A stretch of 64,000 nucleotides of DNA, taken from assembly GCF_025244705.1 (NCBI RefSeq), contig NZ_CP104207.1, forward strand, positions 2,294,001 to 2,358,000, written 5' to 3'. The notes beneath the pieces were generated by a model. It was not told where the DNA came from. It did not search any database and saw nothing but the letters and a program-made list of their open reading frames with translations. The DNA comes from Sphingopyxis sp. PET50 (lineage in GTDB: Bacteria > Pseudomonadota > Alphaproteobacteria > Sphingomonadales > Sphingomonadaceae). Shown here one piece after another: positions 1 through 9,180 of the stretch. How positions within the stretch are numbered: the stretch's first letter is position 1; each line of letters opens with the position of its first letter. The position numbers and the translations under genes are program-made.

Positions 1-1087
1 CCTCGGGAAATTGCGCCGCGCGGAGCAGGCGGACATCCTCGATCCGCTTGACGGAGGGCGAGCCCATGTCGGCCGAAAAGCTCTGGTCGCGAAAGACGGT
101 GAAGCCCTCTTTCAGGCTGAGCTGGAACCAGTCGCGGCAGGTGACGCGATTGCCCGACCAGTTGTGGAAATATTCGTGCGCGACGACCCCCTGCACCCCA
201 TCGTAATCGACGTCGGTCGCGGTGTCGGGGTCGGCGAGGATGTAGCGGGTGTTGAAGATGTTGAGGCCCTTGTTCTCCATCGCCCCCATGTTGAAATCGC
301 CGACCGCGACGATGTTGAACAGGTCGAGGTCATATTCGCGGCCATAAACGCGTTCGTCCCACGCCATGCTGTCCTTCAGCGCCTGCATCGCATGGCCGGT
401 GCGGCCCTCGTCGCCGCTCCGCACCCAGATGCCGAGCTCGACCTCGCGGCCCGACATGGTCGTGAAGCGGTCGCGATTGACCACCAGGTCGCCCGCGACG
501 AGCGCGAAGAGATAGCTGGGCTTCGGCCAGGGATCTTCCCACAAAGCCCAATGCATGCCGTCCGGGCCGTCGCCCTGTTCGATGCAATTGCCGTTCGACA
601 GCAGGATCGGGAATTTCATTTTGTCGCCCGCCATGCGCACCTTGTAACGGCTCATCACATCGGGGCGGTCGGGGTGGAAGGTGATGCGGCGAAAGCCTTC
701 GGCCTCGCACTGCGTGCACAGCATGCCGTTCGACGCGAACAGCCCCATCAGCTTGCTGTTGGCGGCGGGGGCGACGGCCGTGTCGACCTCGACCGTGGCC
801 GCGCTGCGATCGCCGAGATCGACGACCAGGTCGGGGCCGTCCAGGCGCCAGTCGTTCCACACCGCGCCGTCGACGCGCACCTCCAGCGGCGTGATCCCGT
901 CTCCGCGCAGCACCAGCGGCACCGGCGCGTCGGTGTGGCGCTCGACCGACAAGCTGGCCGACACCTTCGTCTCGTCGATCCCCAGCGCGAAGTCGAGCGC
1001 GACGTCGGGAACCTGCCACTCGGGCGGGCGATAATCGCCGCGGTGGATGGTGACGGGAATGGCGGGCGTCGAGGATGCGTCGGTCAT
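1..1087 (-). CDS. pepN: Aminopeptidase N (M1 family), N-terminal part, cut by window edge
   Basis: Zinc metallo-aminopeptidase that removes N-terminal residues from peptides in the cytoplasm. The reading frame is open from the ATG at 1087 to the window edge, giving about 362 residues of a family that is usually about 870 long. The M1 signatures are clear: GAMEN at residues 268-272 for binding the substrate N-terminus, and HEYFHNW at about 304-310 carrying the HEXXH zinc ligands. LKEGFTVFRDQ follows with the third zinc ligand (Glu), in the arrangement of the E. coli PepN type. The N-terminal beta domain precedes the catalytic part as expected. The gene is divergent from the SDR gene that starts at 1135, so the 47-base gap must hold both promoters. 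No frameshift was seen. Identification is firm; only the C-terminal part is missing because of the window boundary. Confidence 0.96.
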   Translation of the reverse strand, partial: MTDASSTPAIPVTIHRGDYRPPEWQVPDVALDFALGIDETKVSASLSVERHTDAPVPLVLRGDGITPLEVRVDGAVWNDWRLDGPDLVVDLGDRSAATVEVDTAVAPAANSKLMGLFASNGMLCTQCEAEGFRRITFHPDRPDVMSRYKVRMAGDKMKFPILLSNGNCIEQGDGPDGMHWALWEDPWPKPSYLFALVAGDLVVNRDRFTTMSGREVELGIWVRSGDEGRTGHAMQALKDSMAWDERVYGREYDLDLFNIVAVGDFNMGAMENKGLNIFNTRYILADPDTATDVDYDGVQGVVAHEYFHNWSGNRVTCRDWFQLSLKEGFTVFRDQSFSADMGSPSVKRIEDVRLLRAAQFPE

Positions 1088-1134
1088 GGATGCGGGTCTA
1101 GGCTTGGGCCGCGGCCTGCGCAATAAGGCGCGGC

Positions 1135-1929
1135 ATGAGCGAGATGCTGATTTTCGGGCTCGGTTACGCCGCCGACCATATCGCCGGCCATAGCTCGAAG
1201 CGCGCGGCTGGACCGTCCGGGGGACGACGCGCGGCGGTGGCGGCGGATCGCTCGCCTTCGGCGACCGCGATGCCGTGCTCGCCGCGCTGCGCTCGGCGAC
1301 GCATATCCTGTCGTCGGTGCCGCCGTCGGAAGGAGGTGATCCGGTGCTGGCGCGCTATGGCGAGGCGATCGCGCTCGCGCGGCGCGGGCTGGACGGGCTA
1401 TCTGTCGTCGACCGGCGTCTATGGCGACACGGGCGGCGCATGGATCGACGAAAGCGCCCCGATCAGGGGCCGGCGTCCCGGCCGCAACGCCGCCGATGCG
1501 GCGTGGCGGGACCTGCGCGGCGACATGCGCATATTCCGCCTCCCCGGCATCTACGGCCCCGGCCGCAGCATTCTCGACCGCATCGCCGAAGGCCGCGCGC
1601 ATCGCGTCGACCTGCCGGGGCAGGTTTTCAGCCGCGTCCATGTCGACGACATCGCGGGCGGCGTGATCGCCTCGTTCGGCGGCCCGCCCGGCGTCTATAA
1701 TCTCGCCGACGACGAGCCCTGCCATCAGAACCGTCTGGTCGAATGGGGCTGCGCGATGCTGGGCGCGCCATTGCCGCCGTTGCAGACGCTGCACGAGGCC
1801 GGCCTGTCGCCCGCAGCGCGCGCCTTCTATGCGGAAAACCGCCGCATCGCCAACGGCAAGGCGAAGCGGCTTCTGGGATGGGTGCCGCGCTATCCAACGT
1901 TTCGCGAGGGTTTGAAGGACTGCCGCTGA
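1135..1929 (+). CDS. NAD(P)-dependent epimerase/dehydratase-like SDR, frameshifted twice
   Basis: Extended short-chain dehydrogenase/reductase of the NAD-dependent epimerase/dehydratase type; the substrate is unknown. The N-terminus shows a Rossmann start (MLIFGLGYAA). The frame is lost near 1190 and regained near 1385. In between, another frame reads GWTVRGTTR and ATHILSSVPP, the expected continuation of this family. After the second shift GYLSSTGVYGD contains the YLSST/GVYG segment around the active-site Tyr, then RLPGIYGPGRS and FSRVHVDDIA, all typical. The first break (GCCATAGCTC) is explained by GCCGGCTC; the second is in a GCG-rich run. Most likely the gene is intact in the organism and the two shifts are sequence errors. 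The length of about 265 codons fits the family. It converges with the DUF445 gene across a palindromic repeat. Confidence 0.8.
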   Translation: MSEMLIFGLGYAADHIAGHSSKRAAGPSGGRRAAVAADRSPSATAMPCSPRCARRRISCRRCRRRKEVIRCWRAMARRSRSRGAGWTGYLSSTGVYGDTGGAWIDESAPIRGRRPGRNAADAAWRDLRGDMRIFRLPGIYGPGRSILDRIAEGRAHRVDLPGQVFSRVHVDDIAGGVIASFGGPPGVYNLADDEPCHQNRLVEWGCAMLGAPLPPLQTLHEAGLSPAARAFYAENRRIANGKAKRLLGWVPRYPTFREGLKDCR

Positions 1930-1939
1930 ACCTCTAACC

Positions 1940-2016
1940 TCGTCATTGTGAGCGCAGCGACACAATCCAGGGCGGTTTACGCACCTCTGGATGGTCGCGT
2001 CGCTCGCAATGACGAG
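1940..2016. repeat. Palindromic intergenic repeat, family A copy 1
   Basis: An imperfect long inverted repeat: the left arm starts CGTCATTGTGAGCG and carries CAATCCAG, the right arm carries CTGGAT and ends TCGCTCGCAATGACGAG. The same arms flank a second copy at 24496-24618. It lies between convergent genes, as REP-type elements and bidirectional terminators often do. Confidence 0.8.
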
Positions 2017-2023
2017 ATCTATG

Positions 2024-3317
2024 TCACAACAGCACATCCACCGTGTGGATCAGCACCCCGACCAGCCCGCCGACCAGCGTCCCGTTGATGCGGATATATT
2101 GCAGGTCGTCACCGACCGCATTTTCCAGCCGGTCGGTGATCGTCTTGGCGTCCCAGCCGCGGATCGTGTCCGACACCAGCCGCAGCGCGGTCTCACCATA
2201 GCTGTCGACGGCGCCAACCACCGCGCGCCGCGCATAGCGGTTGAGCGTGCGCTTGATATGCGCATCCTCGCCGAGCATCGCGCCGAACTGGGTCACCAGC
2301 TCGCCCAGCCGCCCCGCGAGCATCGTATCGGGGTCGCGCGCCGCCTTGAGCAGCGCGCCGCGCCCCTGTTCCCACAGACCGTCGAGCCAGCGCTTGACCG
2401 CCGCATTATCGAGCATTTCGTCGCGCACCCGCGCGACCTTTGCCTGCACCTCGGGGTCATGCTGCAGGTCGAGCGCCATCTTGGCGAGCCCCTCCTCGAC
2501 GCGAATGCGGAAGGGATGATCGGGCTCCACGGCCATATCGGCGAGCAGCTTCGACAGGCCGAGCGACGATGCGTTTCGAGATGCTCTCGTCGAGCCCGGT
2601 GAAGCGGACGATGGCGTTGCTGTTGTCGTGAACCATCTGGTGGATCAGATGCTCGTTGAGGTCGAGCGTCTTCGATCCCCATTTGACCATCGCGTCGAGC
2701 AGCGGCTGATGCCGCCCCTCGGCCAGCGCCGCCTGCAGCGCCTGTCCCAGCAGCGGCGCGACGTCGAGTTCGCGCAGGCGATCGGCGATCGCCGACTTGA
2801 CCATGCCGCCCAGCCGTTGCTGGTCGAGCGCGCCAAGCCCGTCGGCGATGATCCGCGACGCGCCGAGCTTGAGCCGTCCGCCGCCCTCGCCCGGCTGCGA
2901 CAGGAATTTTCCGACCGCGCCCGCGATATCGACCGTCTGCATCTTGCGCGCGATCAGCCGCGGCAGCAGGAAATTGGTGAGCAGGAAGCGCGCCAGCGTG
3001 TCACCGATGCGGTTCTTGTTGCGCGGCACGATGGCCGTATGCGGGATCGGCAACCCCATCGGATGGCGGAACAGCGCGGTGACCGCGAACCAGTCGGCCA
3101 GCCCGCCGACCATCGCCGCCTCGGCAAAGGCGCGCACGAAACCGATCGCCGGGTGGACCTCCTGATAGTATTTCGCGCCGACGAAGACGATCGCCATCAC
3201 GACGAGCATCCCCGTCGCGACGATGCGGATATTGAGCCCGCCCGTCGGAACGGCAACGCCCACCCGCGAGGGGTGGGCGCGCCGGGCTTCCGATTGCGGC
3301 GAAACGCTGTCCGTCAT
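2024..3317 (-). CDS. DUF445 family membrane protein, one frameshift
   Basis: Conserved membrane protein of the DUF445 (YjiN-like) family; biochemical function unknown. The N-terminal part (start at 3317) has a hydrophobic segment at about residues 30-50, followed by the family's AAMVGGLADWFAVTALF segment and PHTAIVPRNKNRIG. The frame breaks at 2558-2564, where the plus strand reads GCCGAGC. Replacing this with GCCGGC fuses the two halves as KRIVAGLSKLLADMAV and gives about 430 residues, the family's usual size. The C-terminal half ends with a short hydrophobic stretch (LVGGLVGVLIHTVDVLL), the usual C-terminal anchor. The gene is followed by palindromic repeat family A and precedes an RND efflux operon on the same strand, but a gap of about 60 bases separates them. 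Confidence 0.88.
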
Positions 3318-3379
3318 GGCCTTTCAATGGCGAAGCGTGGCAAAGGTTGCAACCGCCGCCGCGCCTTGGCCGTGCGTTC

Positions 3380-6300
3380 CTACTCCGCGGGCTGCAGTTC
3401 CGGATCGGCGCCGGGGCGCGGCTTCGCATTATCGCCCGGCTTGTAGGTCAGCAGGTTGCGCGAGAAGAAGCGGCCGAGGCGTTTTTCGATGCTGTCGGCC
3501 AGGCTGAAACCTGCCGGCACGATGAGCAATGTGAGCAGCGTCGACAGGATCAGCCCGCCGATCACCACCACGCCCATCGGCGCGCGCCACGCGCCGTCGC
3601 CCGACAGCGAGATCGCCGTCGGCACCATGCCCGCGACCATCGCGATCGTCGTCATGACGATCGGCTGCGCGCGCTTGCGTCCGGCGTCGATCAGCGCGGC
3701 GCCCTTGGCGACGCCATGGTCCATCTCCTCGATCGCGAAATCGACCAGCAGGATCGAATTCTTCGCGACGATGCCGAGCAGCATCAGGATGCCGATATAG
3801 ACGGGCATCGAGATTTCCATGCCGGTGATCCACAGGCCGAGCAAACCGCCGAGCGGCGCGAGCAGCAGCGACGACATGTTGACCAGCGGCGACAGGAAAC
3901 GGCGGTAGAGCAGGACGAGCGTCGAGAAGACGAGCGCAAGACCCGCGACGACCGCGATCACGAAGTTGGTTGCCAGTTCCTCCATGAATTTCTGCTGGCC
4001 CTGCACGATCTTGCGAATGCCCTGCGGCATATTCTTGACCGCGGGCAGCGCGTCGATCTTGGTCTGTGCGTCGCTGGTCACCAGCCCCTTCACCAGATCG
4101 GCGCCGATCACGATGCGGCGGGTCTGGTTGTAGCGGCGAAGTTCGGTCGGCCCGGCGCCGAAGCTGATCTCCGCGACCGATTTCAGCGGCACGGTCGTGC
4201 CGCGCGTCGTCGGAACCGGCAGATTCTCCAGTGTCGCGAGGCTGCGGCGCGAATCTTCGGACAGCAGGACGCGGATCGGAATCTGGCGGTCGGACAGCGA
4301 GAATTTCGCCGCATTCTGGTCGATGTCGCCCAGGGTCGCGATGCGGATCGTCTGGCTGAGCGCTGCGGTCGTGACGCCGAGGTCGGCGGCCAGGTCCATG
4401 CGCGGATTGATGATGATCTCGGGCCGCGGAATATCGCCCTCGATCCGCACGCCGCGAACCTCCTTCAGCGCGCTCATCTCCTTGACGATCTTCATCGCGT
4501 GCTTCTCGAGCGCGACCGGGTCGTCGCCGCCGATGATGAAGCTGATGTCGCGGCCGGAAAAGCCGCCCGACTGGCTCTGGAACGTCACGCGCGCATCGGG
4601 AATGGCGGCCATCTTGGGCTGCAGGGTCCGTTCCCAATCGACGCTGCTCGTCTCGCGGTCCTTCTTGAGCGTGATGTACACGCCGCCGCCGCCGACATTG
4701 ACGTCATAGAAAGCGTTTTCGACATTCTTGTCGGCGACAAGGATCGCATTGATCTGGCTGGAGATGACCTCGCTCTGCGCCAGCGTCGACCCCGGCGGCA
4801 GTTCATAGGTGATCTGGCTGTAATCGCTGTTGATCGTCGGCTGGAACTGGCTGGGCAGCGTCATGAACAGGATGATGCTCCAGACGAACGCCCCGACGCC
4901 GATGCCGACGATCCACACGCGATGGTCGAACAGGCGCGCATAGGCGCGCTGGGCCATATATTGCGTCCACAGCGTGAAGCCCCAGTTGTGCATCCCGCAG
5001 AAACGCCCAAGAAGCCAGGCAAGCGCTCCGAGCGCCATCAGGGCCACGATTTGGACAGCCCATGCCACGACCACCGTCTGGATCGGCATCAGCATTCCGC
5101 CGCTCAGCCAACGGATTGCAGCCAGCACGCCCACTATGATGGCGGCCCACATATAGGCCTTCATGACCGCTCTGAATGGAGTGCGGTTGATCCACACCAC
5201 AAACGCCCCGAAGAATATCATCACCAGGCTCGACAGTGCGAAGATGATGATCGCCGCCAATGGGGTCAGGAGCAGGAAATAAAGCGCCGGGTTCGGCCGA
5301 TAATCAAGCGGGATCAGGTTGAAATAGGCATAGATGCCGAACGCCACCAACAGCCCCGTCAGGATCAGTGGCACGACCAGATAGGCAAGCCGCGTCGCCC
5401 TCGGCTCGAACCCAGCACGCTTGGCCTTGTGCTTGCTGTCGTCGAGCGTCCAGCGCAGCACGCCTTCATAGCGGTCGACCCACGGCCCCTCGGCATGCGC
5501 CTGTTCGCCCTGCGCCGACAGGAAATAGGCGGCGATCATCGGCGTGATCATGCGCGCGACGGCGAGGCTGACGAGCACCGCGAAGACGACGGTCATGCCG
5601 AACTGAATGAAGAACTGCCCCGACACGCCGGGCATCAGCGCGACGGGCAGGAACACCGCGACGATCGACATCGTCGTCGCCACGACCGCCAGCCCGATCT
5701 CGTCGGCGGCGTCGATCGACGCCCGATAGGCGGTCTTGCCCATGCGCATATGCCGGACGATATTCTCGATCTCCACGATCGCATCGTCGACGAGCACGCC
5801 CGCGACGAGGCTGAGCGCGAGCAGCGACAGGCCGTTCAGCGAAAAGCCCATCATGTCCATGAACCAGAAGGTCGGGATCGCCGACAGCGGGATCGCGAGC
5901 GCCGAAATCAGCGTCGCGCGCCAGTCGCGCAGGAACAGGAAGACGACGACGACCGCCAGGATCGCGCCCTCGATCATCGCCGCCATCGAGCTGCGATACT
6001 GTTCCTTCGTATATTCGGTGCGCGTGAAGAGGATCTTGAAATCGACCTTGGGGTTGTTCTTCTTGATCTCGGCGAGCTTCTTCATCGCCTCGTCATGGAC
6101 GGTGACGTCGGAGGAGCCCTTCGCCTTTTCGATCGAGAAGGACAGCACCTGCCGCCCCCTGATCTTGGCGAGGTTGCGCTGTTCGGCATAGCCGTCGGTC
6201 ACGGTCGCGACGTCGGAAAGGCGGATGGTACGGCCGTTGCCGAGCGAAATCTGATAGTCACCGAGCTGGTTTGCGGACCCCGCATTGCCAAGCACGCGCA

Positions 6301-6991
6301 CCGCCTGCTCGGACCCGGCGATTTCGGTGCGGCCGCCCGCGGCGTTGACGTTGACCTGGCGCAACTGCTGATTGATCTGGCTCGCGGTGACGCCATAGCT
6401 TTGCATGCGCGCGGGATCGAGGATGACGCGAATTTCGCGGTCGACCCCGCCCGACCGGCGCACGCGCGCCATGCCGGGGATCGACAGCAGATCCTTGGCG
6501 ACGGTGTTGTCGACGAACCACGACAGCTGTTCCAGCGTCATGTCGGTCGCCTCGACCGCGAAATAGGTGATCGGTCCGCCCGAGAAATCGACGCGCACGA
6601 CCTGCGGTTCGAGGATACCGTCGGGCAGGTCGCTGCGGATCTGCTGCACCGCCTGATTGACGTCGTTGTAGGCGCGGTCGATCGGCGTGCCGATCGCGAA
6701 CTGGACCATCGTGCTGCTGCTGCCCTCGCCGACATAGGAGGACATGTCCTCGACGCCGCTGACCGCGCGGATCGCGGCCTCGACGCGCTGGGTGACCTGC
6801 GTTTCGAGCTCGGTCGGCGCGGCACCCGGCTGCATCACCAGAACCTGCACCGCCGGGAATTCGACGTCGGGATTGTCGTTGACGTCCATCCGGTTGAAGC
6901 TGACGATGCCCGCCAGCAGCAACAGCACGAACAGCACGATCGGCGGCACCGGATTCCGGATGCACCAGGCGGAGATATTGCGAAAACTCAT
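3380..6991 (-). CDS. RND efflux permease, HAE1/AcrB-like, with extra hydrophobic block
   Basis: Inner-membrane proton-driven multidrug-type transporter of the resistance-nodulation-division superfamily, partner of the adaptor encoded just upstream. The first transmembrane helix begins at residue 14. The large periplasmic domain follows (ELETQVTQRVEAAIRAVSGV), and the proton-relay helix carries GVLVDDAIVEIENI near residue 400. The C-terminal half has MLLGIVAKNSILLVDFAIEE. The protein is 1203 residues, roughly 150 longer than a standard AcrB-like permease. The excess is a hydrophobic block at about residues 530-690, between the two pseudo-repeats, with at least four predicted helices (for example PLAAIIIFALSSLVMIFFGAF). 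The frame is continuous throughout, so the extra block is not a sequencing artefact. The gap to the adaptor stop is 44 bases, so they form one operon. Substrates cannot be read from sequence. Confidence 0.94.
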   Translation of the reverse strand: MSFRNISAWCIRNPVPPIVLFVLLLLAGIVSFNRMDVNDNPDVEFPAVQVLVMQPGAAPTELETQVTQRVEAAIRAVSGVEDMSSYVGEGSSSTMVQFAIGTPIDRAYNDVNQAVQQIRSDLPDGILEPQVVRVDFSGGPITYFAVEATDMTLEQLSWFVDNTVAKDLLSIPGMARVRRSGGVDREIRVILDPARMQSYGVTASQINQQLRQVNVNAAGGRTEIAGSEQAVRVLGNAGSANQLGDYQISLGNGRTIRLSDVATVTDGYAEQRNLAKIRGRQVLSFSIEKAKGSSDVTVHDEAMKKLAEIKKNNPKVDFKILFTRTEYTKEQYRSSMAAMIEGAILAVVVVFLFLRDWRATLISALAIPLSAIPTFWFMDMMGFSLNGLSLLALSLVAGVLVDDAIVEIENIVRHMRMGKTAYRASIDAADEIGLAVVATTMSIVAVFLPVALMPGVSGQFFIQFGMTVVFAVLVSLAVARMITPMIAAYFLSAQGEQAHAEGPWVDRYEGVLRWTLDDSKHKAKRAGFEPRATRLAYLVVPLILTGLLVAFGIYAYFNLIPLDYRPNPALYFLLLTPLAAIIIFALSSLVMIFFGAFVVWINRTPFRAVMKAYMWAAIIVGVLAAIRWLSGGMLMPIQTVVVAWAVQIVALMALGALAWLLGRFCGMHNWGFTLWTQYMAQRAYARLFDHRVWIVGIGVGAFVWSIILFMTLPSQFQPTINSDYSQITYELPPGSTLAQSEVISSQINAILVADKNVENAFYDVNVGGGGVYITLKKDRETSSVDWERTLQPKMAAIPDARVTFQSQSGGFSGRDISFIIGGDDPVALEKHAMKIVKEMSALKEVRGVRIEGDIPRPEIIINPRMDLAADLGVTTAALSQTIRIATLGDIDQNAAKFSLSDRQIPIRVLLSEDSRRSLATLENLPVPTTRGTTVPLKSVAEISFGAGPTELRRYNQTRRIVIGADLVKGLVTSDAQTKIDALPAVKNMPQGIRKIVQGQQKFMEELATNFVIAVVAGLALVFSTLVLLYRRFLSPLVNMSSLLLAPLGGLLGLWITGMEISMPVYIGILMLLGIVAKNSILLVDFAIEEMDHGVAKGAALIDAGRKRAQPIVMTTIAMVAGMVPTAISLSGDGAWRAPMGVVVIGGLILSTLLTLLIVPAGFSLADSIEKRLGRFFSRNLLTYKPGDNAKPRPGADPELQPAE

Positions 6992-7035
6992 GGTTCAAAC
7001 GCCTTTGTGCGCACGTCCGGCAATCATCGACGGGA

Positions 7036-8252
7036 TCAGTTCGAGGTCTTCTGAAGCACCGGCTTTACCTTGTCGCCGGGATTCAGGAAGGCGCTGACCA
7101 GCACGACGACGCGCTCGTTGCCGGTCAGCCCCGATGCGATCGCGACGCCCGCATCGGACACCGAACCGACCTTGACCACGCGGCGTTCGACCTCGTTGTT
7201 CTTGCCGACGATCAGGACGAAACTGCCCTCGGGGCCGCTCTGCACCGCGCTTTCGGGCAGCAGCGGCGCTTCCGCCGATCCCGCGACGAGCCGGGCGTCG
7301 GCGAAACCGCCGGGACGCAGCGACGTGCTATAGGGCACCGCGATCCGCACCATGCCCTGGCGCGTGTCGGGATTGATCACTGGCGACACCTGCCAGACCT
7401 GGTAGGCGATGTTCAGGCTGGTGCCGACCGGCGTCACCGTCGCGCGGGTGCCCACGGCGACGCGCTGCAAATCGGCCTCGGCCAGCTGGGCCATCATTTC
7501 CATCTCGCCGCCCTTCGCCATGCGGAACAGCACACCGCTGCCCGAACTCACGATCTGGCCGGGCTCGATCTGGCGCGTCAGCACAAGGCCTGCCGCGGGG
7601 GCGACAATGTTCAAACGGCCGTTGCGCGCCTGCGCCTCGGCATATTGCGCCTGTGCCACACGGACGCGCGCATTGGCGGCGTCGCGCGTCGCGCGCTTGC
7701 GGTCCATGTCGGCCTTCGAGATGAAGCCGCGGCCGACCAGCGCCTGCGCGCGTTCGAGTTCGGCCTGCGCCAGGTCGGCATCGGCCTGCGACACGCGGAT
7801 CGAGGCGGCGAGCGCCGCCGCCTGCTGGGTCTGGACCGAGCGGTCGATCACCGCGAGCGTCTGCCCCGCGCCGACCCACTGGCCGGGCTCGACCAGCACG
7901 CGCACCACCTGCCCGCCTTCGCCGGCGATACCCACCGGCATCTCGCGCCGCGCGGCGATCGTGCCGTTTGCGGAAATCTGGGCCTCGACCGACTGTTTGC
8001 CCGGAATCACGACGGTGACGTTCGGAATGCTCTGCGCCGGCTGCCCGTCGGGGCCCTTGCCGAAGCTGCGGTGGCCGCCGCGCCGTCCTTGCCCGCCGAA
8101 AAGGCCGCATAGGCCACGGCCAGGGCCACGACGATCAGCACGATCGCGACGATCAGCACCGTCCGCTTGCGGCGGTTGCTCGCCTCTTCGTCGAAATAGC
8201 TGTGCGACCCCGCCAGGCTGTCCATCGATTCCACTTTCCGCTCGTAGTTCAC
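7036..8252 (-). CDS. RND efflux periplasmic adaptor (HlyD/MFP family), one frameshift
   Basis: Membrane-fusion protein linking the RND permease to an outer-membrane channel. The N-terminus has charged residues, then one transmembrane anchor (TVLIVAIVLIVVALAVAYAAF). The rest contains the lipoyl-like half (GEGGQVVRVLVEPGQWVGAG), a helical hairpin rich in Ala/Gln/Glu (ADADLAQAELERAQALVGRG), the second lipoyl half (IVAPAAGLVLTRQIEPGQ) and beta-barrel and membrane-proximal domains. The frame breaks at about 8063-8069 (plus strand GAAGCTGCGG). The downstream frame starts with SFGKGPDGQPAQSIPNVTVV. A lost base at an expected GCCGGC would explain it. The total is about 405 residues, normal for the family. 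The gene is first in the operon, followed 44 bases later by the permease. No TolC-like gene is present nearby. Confidence 0.88.
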
Positions 8253-8456
8253 GCCAAGATCCTCTGCACCGCCCCGGCCGGAACCGGTCTGGACGGCTTG
8301 GCCCCCGCCCCCATTCGCGCGCCGGAACCCGTTTGTTTATCCTGTGGTGTGTTATCCAATTAAATCACCCCTGACAAGGGGGAAACGCGACCGCGCCTGC
8401 CGCACCGGAGCGGCGCGCCATAGGAGGTCTTCTCCGCGATATCCAGCGGGTTATGG

Positions 8457-8490
8457 AAAAGGGGCGGCTGGCTCACGCCAACCGCCCCTT
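8457..8490 (-). terminator. Rho-independent terminator after the first GlsB gene
   Basis: GGGGCGG...CCGCCCC hairpin with a short loop. On the minus strand it ends in a TTTT run, 40 bases downstream of the GlsB-like stop. Because a short T run also follows on the plus strand, it may work in both directions. Confidence 0.75.
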
Positions 8491-8529
8491 TCGCGCCCGG
8501 CCCGGACCGGACCGGCTATGGACTGCGGA

Positions 8530-8806
8530 TCAGCGAACGCGGCCGCGCCGCACCAGATTGACGATGCCGAGCAGGACGACCGCACCGAGGAATGCGGTCA
8601 GCAAGGTCATCGGATCGAAATAGTCGCCATCGCGCAGGCTTCCGCCATGCAGCAGCTCGGCCGAACAGGAAGCGGCCGAGGATCGAGCCGATGCAGCCGA
8701 CGACGATGTTCAGGAAAATACCCTGTTGGGCATCGGTGCGCATCACGATGCTGGCGAGCCAGCCGATGATGCCGCCCATGACGATTGCGATAATCCACGT
8801 AAGCAT
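8530..8806 (-). CDS. GlsB/YeaQ/YmgE family membrane protein 1, one frameshift
   Basis: Small stress-associated inner-membrane protein of the transglycosylase-associated family; molecular role unknown. Start chosen at ATG 8806, preceded by GGGGGT at the right spacing; the upstream in-frame ATG lacks a site. The first half reads MLTWIIAIVMGGIIGWLASIVMR followed by TDAQQGIFLNIVVGCIGS, the family's Gly-rich double helix. The frame breaks at 8655-8661 (plus strand GCTCGGC). With GCCGGC the protein continues GRLLHGGSLRDGDYFDPMTLL and ends AVVLLGIVNLVRRGRVR, matching the tandem paralogue at 8917-9180. About 92 residues. Intact in the organism if the indel is an error. Confidence 0.88.
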
Positions 8807-8895
8807 ATGTTGACCCCCTACGATCATTATGGCGCCCGGCGCTGCGGGCGAGACATGCTAACCCGTTTCTACCGCTTCGCCTAGCGAATTGACAG

Positions 8896-8914
8896 GGCGC
8901 GGAAAAACCGCGCC
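8896..8914 (-). terminator. Hairpin after the second GlsB gene
   Basis: Perfect 7-bp stem GGCGCGG/CCGCGCC around an A5 (T5 on the minus strand) loop, directly after the stop codon of the GlsB paralogue. There is no T run after the stem, so termination is likely but not certain. Confidence 0.5.
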
Positions 8915-8916
8915 GG

Positions 8917-9180
8917 TCAGCGAACGCTGCCGCGGCGCACCAGATTGATCAGGGCCAGCAGCACGACAGCGCCGATGAAGGCCCAGAGCAGCCCGATCGG
9001 GCTGAAGGTGCTCAGGCTGGCGCCCATGCCGAAAAAGCCGCCGAGGAAATTGCCGAGAAAGGCGCCCAATATGCCGACGACGACGTTCAGGATAATGCCC
9101 TGCTGCGCGTCGGTACGCATGACGATGCTGGCCAGCCAGCCGATGATTCCGCCGACGATCAGCGTGATGATGATTCCCAT
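8917..9180 (-). CDS. GlsB/YeaQ/YmgE family membrane protein 2
   Basis: Intact 87-residue paralogue of the gene at 8530-8806. Start at ATG 9180 is supported by an AGGGAG site (AAAGGGAGTTGGTCATG); longer in-frame starts would add a non-membrane leader without a site. The sequence has three hydrophobic helices (IIITLIVGGIIGWLASIVM; ILNVVVGILGAFLGNFLGG; LLWAFIGAVVLLALINLV) and the shared RTDAQQG loop. The stretch GGIIGWLASIVMRTDAQQG is identical in both paralogues, so the pair arose by tandem duplication or is kept alike by conversion. Each gene has its own ribosome site and hairpin. Members of this family are usually induced in stationary phase or acid stress; that is knowledge of the family, not seen here. 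Confidence 0.92.
   Translation of the reverse strand: MGIIITLIVGGIIGWLASIVMRTDAQQGIILNVVVGILGAFLGNFLGGFFGMGASLSTFSPIGLLWAFIGAVVLLALINLVRRGSVR

Noticed and set aside
3347..7054. 1235-codon open frame on the plus strand
   Set aside because: It is the antisense of the RND permease; composition is His/Arg/Asp-rich, with no domain, and the minus-strand gene is certain.
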